From: Sarcocystis neurona
Taxonomy: Eukaryota; Apicomplexa; Conoidasida; Eucoccidiorida; Sarcocystidae
DNA: 64,000 bases
Assembly: GCA_000727475.1 (NCBI GenBank)
Contig: KL647328.1
Span: 248,001-312,000 of the forward strand
Direction: 5' to 3'
Part shown: positions 37,130 to 49,800 of the stretch, piece by piece
How positions within the stretch are numbered: position 1 is the first letter of the stretch
Layout of the letters: every line of letters begins with the position of its first letter
Translations under genes and position numbers: made by a program
Notes under the pieces: generated by a model
Database searches by the model: none
What the model saw: only the letters and a program-made list of their open reading frames with translations
What the model was told of the DNA's origin: nothing

Positions 37130-40100
37130 CGCCGTGAGAAGCGATACAGTCTCTCCAAAAGGTTTGCTACGAGAAAGCTTTCCGTAACTGAGGTTTACGG
37201 CTGAATGAATACACAGTTAATTCGACACGCGCACGCGACACATGTCGGTGGTGTCCGGCAGTTGGAACGGACGCGCGCGGTGATTTCTCTCCGCATGCCG
37301 ACCGAACATGCGGCAGCAGAGTAACATTCGGGTTTGCTAGTGCCGCCCAGCGATATCCTCTGTTTTCAAATACACATGGAAGACACAGTAAGAAGTCATG
37401 CGCTGCTTCGAAACAGACGAAATTCAGGAGACATTCGCGCACGACGTCGGACGTGTCGGTCACAATACTGACGAAGCTGCTTGAGAATAGCGCTACAGGC
37501 AGAATGCCACTGCTGCGAAACCGCTGAAAATCTCACGATTTGCTCTCTGCAATTCGGTGATTTTTTTGCGTGTGCCTCAGTTCTCTGTATAACTTCTGTT
37601 GGCAGCTACACTTGCGGTACACCGTCTTCTTGTGTATGCTGGCTTCCATTCTCACGTCCACGTCTCAAGTCCGCGTGAAAGGTAACTTTTTGTTACGGCA
37701 ACGAGTAGTGTGTCCTTTCGGAAAAGTAAGGTGGTGCTTGAGAACTGTGCTTCAGAGCAATCCTCATGCGCAGAATTGTCCTACAATAAGGCGTGACATC
37801 TTACTGTATATATTGTCTTTCGTCCAGTAAAGAGTCCGGCACATCCACCTAGCTTGGAGTAGAGCCCGGCTAAACGGAGTGAGAACGTCTTCAGGGGCAA
37901 GAAGAAATATACTGGAGCCTCTCAAGTAATTGACTTCTCATTCACTATCGCAGGACTAATAAATGGCGCGACCTCTGGCGGGAGGCGCCCCAGCCGCTGG
38001 CGCAGGCCAATCAAAGCACACGTTTTCTAAAGGACTGGGTAAGCGCTTTTGCGTAAACCCAGCAGAACAAGACTTGTGTTCAACGTGTGAGTTGGAGCGG
38101 AGAGAAAGATTAAAATGATCATGTTCGTGGCCGCATCATTATAGGGACGAAATAGTCACGAAATTTTCTGCACATCACTAAAGAATTTGATGCACAAGTT
38201 TTGAAGCAAATTATACATACGAAGTTCCCGTAGATGCGAACCATATTCTGAAATAGCTGCTGATGCGCATCTTACTTCCAGACAAACTCATCTAAGTGCC
38301 GCTGCGGTTGTGGAGTTCCGCAGTAGTACGCCCGCTTATGTATACATGAGCTACACGTGCCTGCGGTGAGTGGACCGCGGCCCTGCACAGTGCGATGGCT
38401 CTTTTTGTACCTACTGAAAGGAGACTAATTGTGGCGAGGTACCTTTAGGATGCGTGGTGCGTAGTACCTGAACGAACTGGAATCAACTGCGAATACGCAC
38501 GGTTATGTGCGTGAATACTGTGCCTAGCCTACACTATGGTAATATCCACACAGGCTTGTGCACAGATCTGCTGAGGTGGCAGCCGTAGCTCTCTTGTGGC
38601 TCTGGCGCCGTAAGAGCTGGCTCCGGTGACGGCTTGTTGTAACGGGAAGACAGTTGAAATTCTCGTTTTTGGGCTGTATGTGTGGACTGAATGCGTCTGC
38701 CTGCAGGGGGACGTGTGAGCGCTACACTCACGTGGCTTGCACTCTCCACGGCTACTTTCGCGAGTTTGATCACACCTCGAAAGAAAGAATGGTATGTCAC
38801 ATTAAGCCAACCCAGTAACCACTTCGCTCAAACGCGTTGGTGTCTCTTGGGAACGACAAACGTGCGGCTCTTTGCGTACGTGTGCGTCATCGGTGATTCA
38901 TTTTTGTGCGTCACATAGACGAGAAATCAACTGTGATTGCCGAGAGTGTGAATACGACGTGGGCACCGGTTAAGCGTGCATGTTCTCGTTACGAAACGGA
39001 CCTTTCTTGTGCATATATATGTGGGTGAGCGTCACATTTATAAAGTACACAACTGACCGGGTATGTTCTGGCTCATAGTTTTACTCCTGCAAGCTTCGTC
39101 GCCCGCGAGAGCAATGTTACTGAATGCCGGACGATCAGAGTTGTGTGAAAAGCATTCAATGTGGATGAATCTGACGCACGTCCAAGTCCATGATGTACAA
39201 ACCATGCGTGTGGGGACTCATGTAGGACACGTGTTTTGTAACTGTATACGATTACCGTCTGCTTTTGATCTGCCAGTGTACTTGAGTTGCTGCTTGGTTG
39301 CATCCTTTTAAATCTCCATTGTGGCTGTGGTGCCGCTTTTCACAGGGTGGATATTTGCTTGGACTACTGCTACGCAAAACGCGCACTGTATGTGCATACT
39401 GTGTACGACCGCCTTTTCGCCACATTGAAAAAAATGGCAAAATAGCCAGCAGTGCATTGGGATCTTCTGGATTCCGGAGGTGGTTTTCGGAAGGTAATCA
39501 AACGGAAGGCCCTCTTGCTGCATGTTTCCGTCCTACTCGGCGGGCCACGAAAAGTGAGGAAGGAAGATTTTACTACAGACCACCCGCGTGCGAGGTTGCG
39601 TGTTTGGTCACGGCTCTACAGTGTTCCCTTCTGCTTCTTGTCTGCCTGTAAACTTGCGCTGCTAAGTGGTGATCTAATCTGGAACCTGCATTACGGTTGT
39701 TGTACCGCTTTCTACTGAGTGGTTAATTGCTTGAATTACGACTACCCAGTGCGCGCCTTTGTTCACGTCAAGGAAAATGACGTGCTGCGTAGGTGGAGAG
39801 ATGAACCGCGTCTTCTGTCGAACTGCGGGCGTAGTTCGTGTGTGAACTGACAGGACTTTCGTGGCGCTCGTACTCTATTTTTAGTGATGGATTACTAAAA
39901 GCGTGCCCGCGGACTTCCTTTCCATAGTGGCGCATGGTATCTATTGTGTCTGCAATGAACGTAAGTGGTGCCTCCCTGATTCTGCACGGTCGTGTAAGTT
40001 GTGCAAACACTGACTTTGCTAATCCGCGCATCCGAAATCAGAAAGGACTGTTCTTCTACTCAGTACGTTGAGGAGTTTTCTCCCCGTTTGGAGCACTGTA

Positions 40101-40700
40101 TTTTTATGTATGCTGGAGTGACAGGACGACTATTCGGGTGATGCGCCTGTGCAAAGTCTGATTTTAAATCGAGCCTCGTAGTGCACATTCCACGATGGGC
40201 CCCATTCGATGCAGTGCGCTTGCAAGTACGCTTGTGTCTGAGGGAGTTGACGAGCCCCCTCGCTCCCCCGACTGGTGATTTTTCAAAAAGAGGCGCGTAT
40301 CCAGAGTTCCCTGTATAGTAGCATTCGTGCAGCAGAAAAAGGAGCTGAGGATTTTGCGCCACCCTGGGGAAAGGGTGCGTTTTAAGCACCTGAGCCTTCC
40401 AGCATTCATCACCTGAGTCAACACGTAACCTGCGCCCGCCTTTGTAGGGGCTACCTGAAGTTTGTGGAAATCTGATCCTACTGCGGAAGGCAGTACGCCA
40501 CCATCGCTGTGAGACATATGGCGTGTTGTGCGACGCTATCGCTCCCACGTAAAAAGATCCACAGTTGTCCCTCGGTAAATGACGCGGAGACAACCGGCTA
40601 ATGAAAGCTTCATCTCTCAAAATCCAGCAAACAGCAGTTTTATTCAGTCCCACCTGCACGAAATACAGGGTGTCTAGTGTTGTAAAAGGATGTGGCACTG
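37130..40700. other. No supportable gene
   Basis: Open frames up to 212 codons occur (40060-40698 on the minus strand) but have unbiased composition and no splice-phase partners. I see no RNA gene or repeat of note. Confidence 0.5.
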
Positions 40701-40723
40701 GCCGACGTCGTCTTTATCGCCGC

Positions 40724-41101
40724 TTACTGATTCGGCTCCATCGGACACAGACAAAGACAGTGTCGCTGGCTGACAATTGAGTTTCCGAGCTGCGATGTTC
40801 TCGCCCAGGGGCAGAGCCATACGCGTGGGCGTGAACGGCGAACGGAGTCTGCGAAATCATACAGGGTACTAAACGTAACTTCAGGCCTTTCCGTATGCGT
40901 TCCAGAGTGTGATGCACACTCCTCAACTTGTTGCTCACATTTTCTGCGGCTTCCTTCCATCCTCACGTCATCCGTGGCCTCTCCGGATTCCGTCGTCGCA
41001 CTTCGTTTCAGCGAAAGTGCATTCAGCCATGAGCGTGGTACGCGTTTCACGGCCGCCTCTCTGTAAGGGTCGTCGTAGGCAGTAGCAGATGTGTGCTCCA
41101 T
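40724..41101 (-). CDS. Candidate small unidentified protein, 125 aa
   Basis: The minus-strand frame starts with a true ATG at 41101 and ends in a stop at 40724-40726. The N-terminal two thirds are charged and polar (YDDPYREAAVKRVPRSW, then ESGEATDDVRMEGSRRK and TERPEVTFSTLYDFADSVR). The C-terminal end is Cys-rich. No signal peptide, membrane segment or family signature is visible. It stands alone, with no splice partners that I can phase. It may be a single-exon gene or chance. Confidence 0.35.
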   Translation of the reverse strand: MEHTSATAYDDPYREAAVKRVPRSWLNALSLKRSATTESGEATDDVRMEGSRRKCEQQVEECASHSGTHTERPEVTFSTLYDFADSVRRSRPRVWLCPWARTSQLGNSIVSQRHCLCLCPMEPNQ

Positions 41102-43897
41102 AACTTCTGCATAGAGGTGGACACCGGCTGGATGTCCTAGTCAGGCCGCCTTTGCTTGGCTGTCAACGGAAAATATGTATAAAAATACAGATGTTCATGT
41201 GTAAATACGCCCACACTATCAACCTGGGACGACGACCGTAATGAAGCTGCAGGCCAGGTGTTTATAAGTGAAGGAGCTGGAATCTTCAATTAATTGGAAG
41301 ACAGTCGTCTAAAATGATGAACAGGTCTGTGAATTAAGTTGGTAATACACAGTCACTTTGCCACAAGTGCGTCGACCAGCACGGAGTAGCTACAAACGCG
41401 GAGAAGTCGTCAAATTTTCAGTGACATCAGTTCGGAGTGAGAAATCGTCGTGCATCTGAAAAAAGTGTGTCTTTGTTCCAGCCACTCAAGCTGCTCGTCG
41501 GCTGCAGACAGGAACCATTCATACACTCTACATACATCAACAACTCCGTAGTTTACCTTCCCTGTAACCATCGTCCCTATAGAATCACACACACCATACA
41601 TAACTGTATGTCCTTGAGTTTTTTTCTTGGGACATATCCTGCACATTGTTCTTCATCGATAGCGTCTAATAGGGTCTTCATGTGTCGGACGCTCCGGCAC
41701 ACCGCCTCAGCAGGGCGACGCGCCATTGATAGGATGTATTGATTTGTATTCCTACTTTTCTCCGGCGGTTCCAGGTGGACTTCCAATTTTCAAGGTGACT
41801 TTTGAGCGCTGAAAAGTTGCGCAGACCTACGTCTTCCTTTTTTCCTGCCTGACGATGAATAAATTGTCACCCGCTGTTTTAATCTTCTCGGTGGTCTGTC
41901 TAGGGAATGGGCGAGGCCTTGCAGAACGGTCGTCTTCTCGCCGTGCTTCTTCACATTGCGCCACTACGCGCTGCGTCTGCAAGGCTCCTTTTGCCTCTTG
42001 TAATATGCGCCTGCCTAAGCAGTCAGCGGACGCTCACCTTCGTTGTACGCGCGACATATGTTTTATGTCCGAATGCATGTATTACCGCCATACGTGATTG
42101 TGTAACACCCGCCTCTCCTGGTTGTGTGCAAAGCTCTTTCAGCGCGACCGCGGTGCAGCCTGCCCCTAAGCTTATGTCGGCCAAATCTCCACTGCATCCG
42201 TTGTCGGAGAAAAAATATTGAGCTGGGCCGTTCAGTGTTCTTAGCAAAAAAGCTCGGGTACAAAAGACTGGCAGGCTACCGCCGAAGGTGTGCATACTCC
42301 GAGCGAATGTGCAGCTAGCCGGTGCGCGGCAGCACTCCGAATGTGCAGTCGTTACGGGCCGTAAGCAGAGGGGCGTCTTTCCTATCCACACATCGATTTT
42401 TTCCTCCCTTCGCAAGTATACATTTCCCATATGCGCATATACGAAGTTGGATGCGCGTTCGTCTGCTTTTCGTTCGCACCGTCCTATCTCTTTACGTCCG
42501 TGTAGGGGCAGCCCGGCCCCCTTTCAGTCTGGAAGGGGGGGGGCACGAAGCCCAGCGTCCACGTCGCTGCTAAAACATTTCTCTCTGTTGGAACAGACTG
42601 CATGTTCCCATTACGCGCACACATTTGAATCAAACGTATATAAACCGTGATTCAGGTTTAGCATCCACGAGTGCGATAGCGGAACGTCCGTGTGGCGGGG
42701 CTAACGTTAGAATCATGGGTTGGCGTTTTTGACCGGAAGTTGTCCACGGCAAATATGCGGTGTAACACGACTGCGCGCGTTAGGCAACCACCTTCGTTTT
42801 GTTCCATCCGGTATTCAAGAGGGCGAGGGAATCTCTGTTTCGCTGCATATGGAGCAATGAAACTCCACTTTTCAGTTCGCCCAAATTGTGCGGGGGTGAG
42901 TCCGCCCGTTGGCTCGAGAAGACCAAGCATTTTGTGTACTCAAGGTCACTACCTGCTGCATTTCAAATTTGTGTGCGCTGCGTCTTTGCCCTCTTCTGGC
43001 AAAATTTGCTGCAATTCGTCTTCGTCAGCCTCTTCTGCCCCCAACCTGCCTGTGTAGACACATCTTCGCTGCCGTCGTTGAACACTTCCCCTCTCACGTT
43101 TGGACTTCCCCCACGTGTGGCCCGTGCGCCTGTTCCCTCTGGGAAGCAGTTCCGCTTGGTGGCTCTCTACTTGCTTAGTCATCAAATCTGACGTGCACGA
43201 TATTGCACGCTGCAGTGGGAATTTGAGCTTTTTCCCTCATATGCCGGTTCGCGACACGTTGTCTCCGTTTTAGACGTTAAGTCTCCCTCATTTTCCGTCG
43301 TGACAACTTTATCCGGACCTACGTGGCCGCATAAGCGACTCGTAGTCCACTTTGAGTGTCACGTGCCGATCTCCTGCTTTTTCTGGGATGTACCAGCTAA
43401 GCACTTACGTTCTGCGGAATAGAAGGTGCCTCTCTTCGCCGGAGGGATATTTGAATAGCACAGAATCAAAAGCAGCTCAAAGAAATGCTTCTGCGTTACG
43501 AAGTTTGCGAAATATGCGCGCTGTATTGGCGACTGAGTGCAACCACTACCGTGAGTGAACATTTGGAAAACTTCCACGTTCCAGCCCGGTGCGCGGGATG
43601 TGCATACTTTACCAGCGAATGCGTCCTCGTGACATCTCTGTCCTCAAGTGACGCACTTTTTTGAAGGTTGAGCCGGAGCAACAGCGACAAATGTAGACGC
43701 AAGCTCACGTCGAATGTAGGGCGACCGGTACGACTGCCCTGGCAGATTTGAAGAGAAGGCCTGCATAATCTGCGGCGGAAAGATAGGGAGCGCAGGGTCG
43801 AATTTTGCTCTAGCAGTGGGGCCCGATTGTCAGCGGTGAGGTCACACCTGAAAAATGAGTGGTACGATGAGCTACGCTGGCATTTAGGTGCGGAAAT

Positions 43898-46800
43898 ATG
43901 CGAGACGCAACTGCGCAGGTGCCAGCGGAGGAGGAGTTTCCCGAGCTCTCCTACCTGTTGTTACTACCGGCAGACACCTCTGCAAACGAGAAAACGGTTT
44001 TTCAGCGTGCTGTCACATCAAGCAGCAGAAGGAAAAACATGCCAAATGCGAGTCCTGTGAAACAAACCAGACGTGAGGCACGCGTTCGTACGTTTCCGTC
44101 GTCTGCTGGCACTGACGGTCAGCTGACAGCCACGAGAAAGGCCGACGGCAAAGATGCATCGTGTTCTTCAGTAAAGTCGCGATTCCACGGTACTACTCGA
44201 TTGCATCAGGAACTACAACAGCCTCCGCAGCGCCAGCCTCCGTGGCAAACGCACCAGGCCTTGCAGAACCGGCGGCAGGACAGATCTGTGGAGCTCCAGC
44301 AGCACGAACACAATCTAGGCGAATTGCGAGAGTCCTCACAGCGCCGACGGGAGCGTCAATGGCAGCAGCAGGATACACAGCAACGCCTAACGGTTTCGCA
44401 CAACTCTGCCGAATGTAACTTTCGAGAGCAACCTGATTGTTCAATCAGAGCCTCTCCGACAGCACCACCAGCTGCTGTAAAGCGTCACCAGACGCCTGTA
44501 AAAGATCTGGCTGCCCTGCAAAGGCGGCGTCGAGAGGCAGCTGCAGCGGCGACTGCCACGTCGAAGAATCGACTAGAAGTAAGGACTTCTTCAGATGTGG
44601 TTGATCATATAGTCTTTCCCACAACTGTGGTGCCTGCGTGCATATCTTTACCCGACGTCCACGGCTCCACATATCCTTGCCCCACTTTGTGGTCTTCGGA
44701 AGATTTTGACTGCAACTGGTATTGGTCTCAAGAGTCGCCTCTGAATAGTTGGCGGTAAAGTGCGTACTTGCAGAAATCTTCCTCTACTGTGGCAGCTGCT
44801 TCCCTCCTGCTCTATATGCTCCGTGAGGCCCTCAGTTGCTGCTGACCTGCTGCTTTCCGACTTGAAAACTGATTTCCCCCCTCTGGCTGACTTCTGGAGG
44901 TCGTCATATTTGAAGCGTATAGGTACAGGCAATGGTGAAGCTGGAGGATTCATGTAAACCGGTGTCCGGTGTCGGTCTTCTATGGGGGATCGGGACATTA
45001 TGTACCACTACTGCTGAGGCCTACGTTTCTCTCTGTTGCTCCCTACCCCGTCGGGGGAGAGCGAGAAAGAGAATAGGTCAGCGAGTCTGAGACAGGTGCC
45101 ATCGTCCCTTTCAGATAATACCGAGTAACAGTAGGTGAGTGCATAAACCGCGGCCGGCGACATCACACTGGCGGCGGCTTGTTCGATCTCCCGTATCTTC
45201 TTCTGGTTTGCGGCCTAAGTCTCGCTTGTGCAGTTTGAAGCGCTTAGATGTTCAGCGCTCCCCCGGGTCTCGTATGTGCATCCGCAAGCTTTGTTGAAGA
45301 CTCAGGCAAGTCTAACAGCTCAGACAACCAATCAAGGCTTTGCCACTATACGTTTATTATATATCTGTGTATGCACACAGATATACACAGATATACATAT
45401 ATACATATACACACGTGCCTGAAGTCATTCTGCATATCCGACAACGGGGAGGTGTTCTTTCCACAATCCACACGAGGACCGTTTACCGCACAAAGGTGCA
45501 TGCTGAATATTTTACAACCTGTATACCATGCGTATTATCACTGCTTCCCAGGAACAGCCAACTCTACGCATTGTGAAAACGGACCTTAGAATCGCAGCGT
45601 ATAAGATAAGACAAAAGTACAATCCTGCTGTTTGTCACGTAAACAAATGTCACCAAATGCAGCACCTGTGTACATTCACTTGACAACGTTAATCGCTCTG
45701 CTAGTTTAAACAATAATCTTGGGTAGTAAGAGCGTCGGGGTCAGAATAGGTTGCACTGTCAACAGGCGTTCTACTCCGTCGTCGCTTTCCTTCTGTCAAC
45801 TGAACTCTCTGTTTCGTGCTATCTTTTCTTCTATACAGAGCGGTTGTCAGGCCAGGTAGCAGAGTGCCCGTGTCTGTTTGTTCAGAAAATGCACTTCCCT
45901 TTACGTTTTGGTGGAAGAATGATATCACACGTAACCGGGTATGTAGGTGTACATGCGTCGACGTCTCGTGGAGTGGAGAAACGTGCGTGCACTCATAAAG
46001 GCTGCGGGCGCCTGCGGCATGAACGCCGGGGTACTACTCCTACGTAGTTCGAGAGAGGCGTCGTCCTCAGGTACAGTGTGTACAGTGACAGATGGTGTCC
46101 TGATTCTACTCGGCGCCACTGGAAGTGTGTTTCTACGCCTCTATACCTCCTTAAGCATCCGCTAGCCTTGTCACATGTTCGGATATACGTAGATACCTTT
46201 GTTGCAAAGTAGTTTTGTTTGCACTGCGCGTGCCACGCAAAGGATTCCCGTCTGAGGCTGTCCACGTCAAGCATAGGATTGGTGGAAAGTAAAATTGCAG
46301 CGCCACTTTACGGGGCACTCAGCCACAGATACAGCTGCGTTGTAAAATGTTTCTGTCCGTATGTAGTGCCTTTCAAAAACAGCGTGCAGACAGCAGGGGA
46401 AACAGCAGGTCCATGAGAAGAGAAGGGACGACCTGCGGCCGCTACGCAGATGACGTAGGATGCGCGTAGTCTAAGTTAGCATAGAATGTTGAGATGGTAG
46501 CAGAGTACAGCTAAAACAGACGTGACTCAGACAAGTGTACACAAATGCACACATGTGCATATATGTGAAGTGACGTGGGGCCCTACTCTGCTTTCGCTGG
46601 AAAAGAACTTCTTTTTTCAGTCATACAGGCAACGTAGAAGGCTGCAAGCCGCAAAACAAGAAGCAGCCCAACAGGAGAAGATAGAAAAAAGCCGCCTGGA
46701 GTTCCTAGACCGCCTTCGAAAACACCACGCAGAACAGGAACAATGGCGTCAACAGCAGCAAGAAGAAGGCATGCTGTTGTTACGGCTGCAGCAGGAGTTC

Positions 46801-49800
46801 GACCAGCGGCAGGTAAACAGGCGTTTCATCTTCGTCATTCTCCGTTGCTCCGACTGCAGGTGCCGTTTGGATTGCTGTCGTCATGCTGCTTCTGTTGCTA
46901 CCAGTACGGCTCCTCCTGACACCCTGCTGCTGCCGTTGCGCTTGGCAGTGTACCAGGTGCTACAGAGCCTCGGCTTCACAACGCTGAATTCATCGTGTTT
47001 ATTTCAACGAGACTCCTTGGAGACTCTTCTGATTTACGCTTACACCTGTTGTCTCAGAATTTGAGGTACAGGCACGCCTCGTTTTTGAATCTTGTTAAGA
47101 GCCTCAAGGTGGGCGGCTGCGCTGGTGGTGCCCGTACTGCGGAGGGGAAGAGAACGGTTGGTCTGCTGGTCTTCGAGTAACCACCCCGTCGAAAGAGCTG
47201 TTGATCTTGCTTCTGCCGACGCATTTTGGGAAGTGTTGAACCTCTTGAGTATTAGCTGCTGCGACAGCAGAGACGACGAGCTGGCGGCCTAGGTGCTACT
47301 ACGCGTTAGGTGCCTGTCTTGTTTTTAGGCACGGGTGCCGCTGCTTCTGCCTGTCGGCCTTACTGCTCTTGATCCATATTTTGCTACCGTTAGTAAAAGC
47401 ATGCTTTACTCGATGCCTGTGGGGTTGTCACATCGTGACTGTGCTGTCTACCGTCTAAACGTCCGCTACTTATGCAAGAACTGCTAATTTCGCTCGTCCA
47501 AGATGCCTCTATCAAGCTTAGCTGTACTGGGACCTAGACGCACGCATACGGACTGCGTACGTCTGCATATGGACAATTGCAGTATGTGTGAATGCAGCCG
47601 TGTCGGTACGCCTGTCCTCCGTGTTGCACGTTCTCCGCGCATCCGCCGTAACTCCACGTCGAAGCAGACGCAGGATTAGGCTGCGGATTTCGTATCTGCG
47701 GAGGTTGTACAACGCCAGCCGGCAGGGGCGTACACATGTGTATACAAGGATGTCTATACATGCACCCGCGCACGTTTCACCCTATACTGATATTAATGAC
47801 GCGATGACAGGTGTGCCCTGCCACGCCAAATTACTCGATCGTGACTTGATATACCAAATGAGTACACTGGAACCGTCTGCACGCGACTGGTGTATCGTGA
47901 AGCCTTCCCCATAAACGGCTGCATGCTGTAGTCGCATTTATTCTTGCACACGCTGGCATGGATCCATCTTCTTCCGAAGCAATTCAGTTGAACGGACTCC
48001 ATATCGTCCCTCTTTCCCGTCGGCTGCAGGCTGAGCGAAAAATGCAACTAAAGCTGCTGCAAGCCGCCCGCGCTGCTGCTGCGCTGAGGACCCTCGCTGC
48101 CGAGCGTGCTGCGCGCGCTGCTGCTGCTGGGGACAGCGAAAGAAGAAGGGACTGCGTCAGGCGGATGGAGCAAGTCCGTGCTGCAGCGGTGAGGATGGAT
48201 TTTCTCTGCCGCTGCCCGAATCAGAACACACCTGTACCCAGTTTTCATGTCTGCGTGTATCCTGCGTGGTGGCTCCCCACGTGAATACGTTGGGGGCAGA
48301 AGTTTAGGATGCTGTGCGCCTTCGTCACTTCCTTGCCTTGTCGTCATTGCCTAGTGTGCAACAGACGTTGGAGTGACACAGCAAATAGGTTTCCGTCTAG
48401 GCGTGAAGATGCATAGGTAGCCAGCACGCGCTTCGGCTGCGATTTCTCGACGTGGAAAGCACACAGAGTCGCCGCACATGAAGAGCACCTCTACGTAAAA
48501 AATTCCAGGTCTACACCTACGCGTGTGAGATGAGTATGTCCACACGTAGGTCGGCTCGCATGTGTGTATAAGTCTCCAGACGAGCCTCTCCGTCACAGGA
48601 CTCTCCTGTAAATTGAAAAAGCCTCTCTAGTTGAACACTCAGAAATACGATGGCTTCAAAGCAGGTGCGAGTGCCTCAACGAGCGGACGCGAGGTATTTT
48701 GGCAGCTCAGACTTCGGCGTGGGCTAGCCTTCCGCAAGCGGAGTGTTCACTACGCAGATGGTCAAGTCCTTACATGTATATACCTAGTTGCTTGCGTGCT
48801 AAACACGCGGGAGATGGTTGAAGTACACATGGAATATTTGTACACACGTTTGTTTTGAAGTGCAGAGACCTCGTTGGCCGCTCACAAACCCAAGCAGGTA
48901 GACGATTGACAGCGTGCGTGACGGAGCGTATACTGAAGCCGCTCGACGTTATCTTTAACCCTTGGTTGCATCGTTGCTATTCTGCCGCTCTTATTATGTG
49001 AGGCCTGATAGAGAAGCACCACACTAACGTTGTACCACACAGACGCAGGTGACTGCTGGCCACAGGCGAAAATTGCTTCCACTTGTGGAACGGTGCGCCT
49101 TTTTCAGCGCCCTGTCATTTGGGCCGGAGTAGAGTCTGACAAATATGACAATAGATATCTGTGTTTTCTCAAGCAGTATGGGATGCCTCAGATGGTCGCT
49201 CTGCCCCTTGTGTGTACCTGGTAGTGACTGTGTCTCAGTGCGCTGCTGTTTTCTTCTCTCTGGAAGGGCGTCTTAACAGAGTGTATCTTAGTGAGCGTAA
49301 ACGCGTACACGTGACTCAGCACTGTCTGCCGTCGAGCGTTCTGGGTGAACAAACACACACGTGTCTCTACATATAACTGTCCGCATGCGCATCTCCGCTT
49401 GCGGACCCGACTTGGCGGCTTTGTGAAGTTACAGAGCGGGAGAATGTCGTATCTCCACACGGTGTACTTTACCTTCGGAAGATTTTTGGTTTTTACAGGA
49501 AGCACTTGTACGGAAAACTTTTGCCACACTCTGGTGTGCTTTTCTCAGCAGCGCGCAAAAGCTGCAGTGGCGTTGCGCAGGGTACGGAGCTCTCAAGGGA
49601 ACTCTCAGTCGCAGCGAGCGCCTGTCAGCGGCCCAGCAGCGATCTCAACATCGCCAGGAGCAGCACCAACAGCAGCACCACATACAAACAATCAAGACAG
49701 CATCGGAACCGGCGAAGGAGAGAAGCCGCGCCTGCTGAGCAGCAGTACAGCCCGCCGCATGGCACTTCGGCAGCAGAAGTACTCCACCTCGTTCCTGCAC

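Noticed and set aside
40060..40698. 212-codon minus-strand frame
   Set aside because: Its composition is unbiased, it has no family resemblance and no splice partners, and frames of this order are expected by chance in 64 kb.
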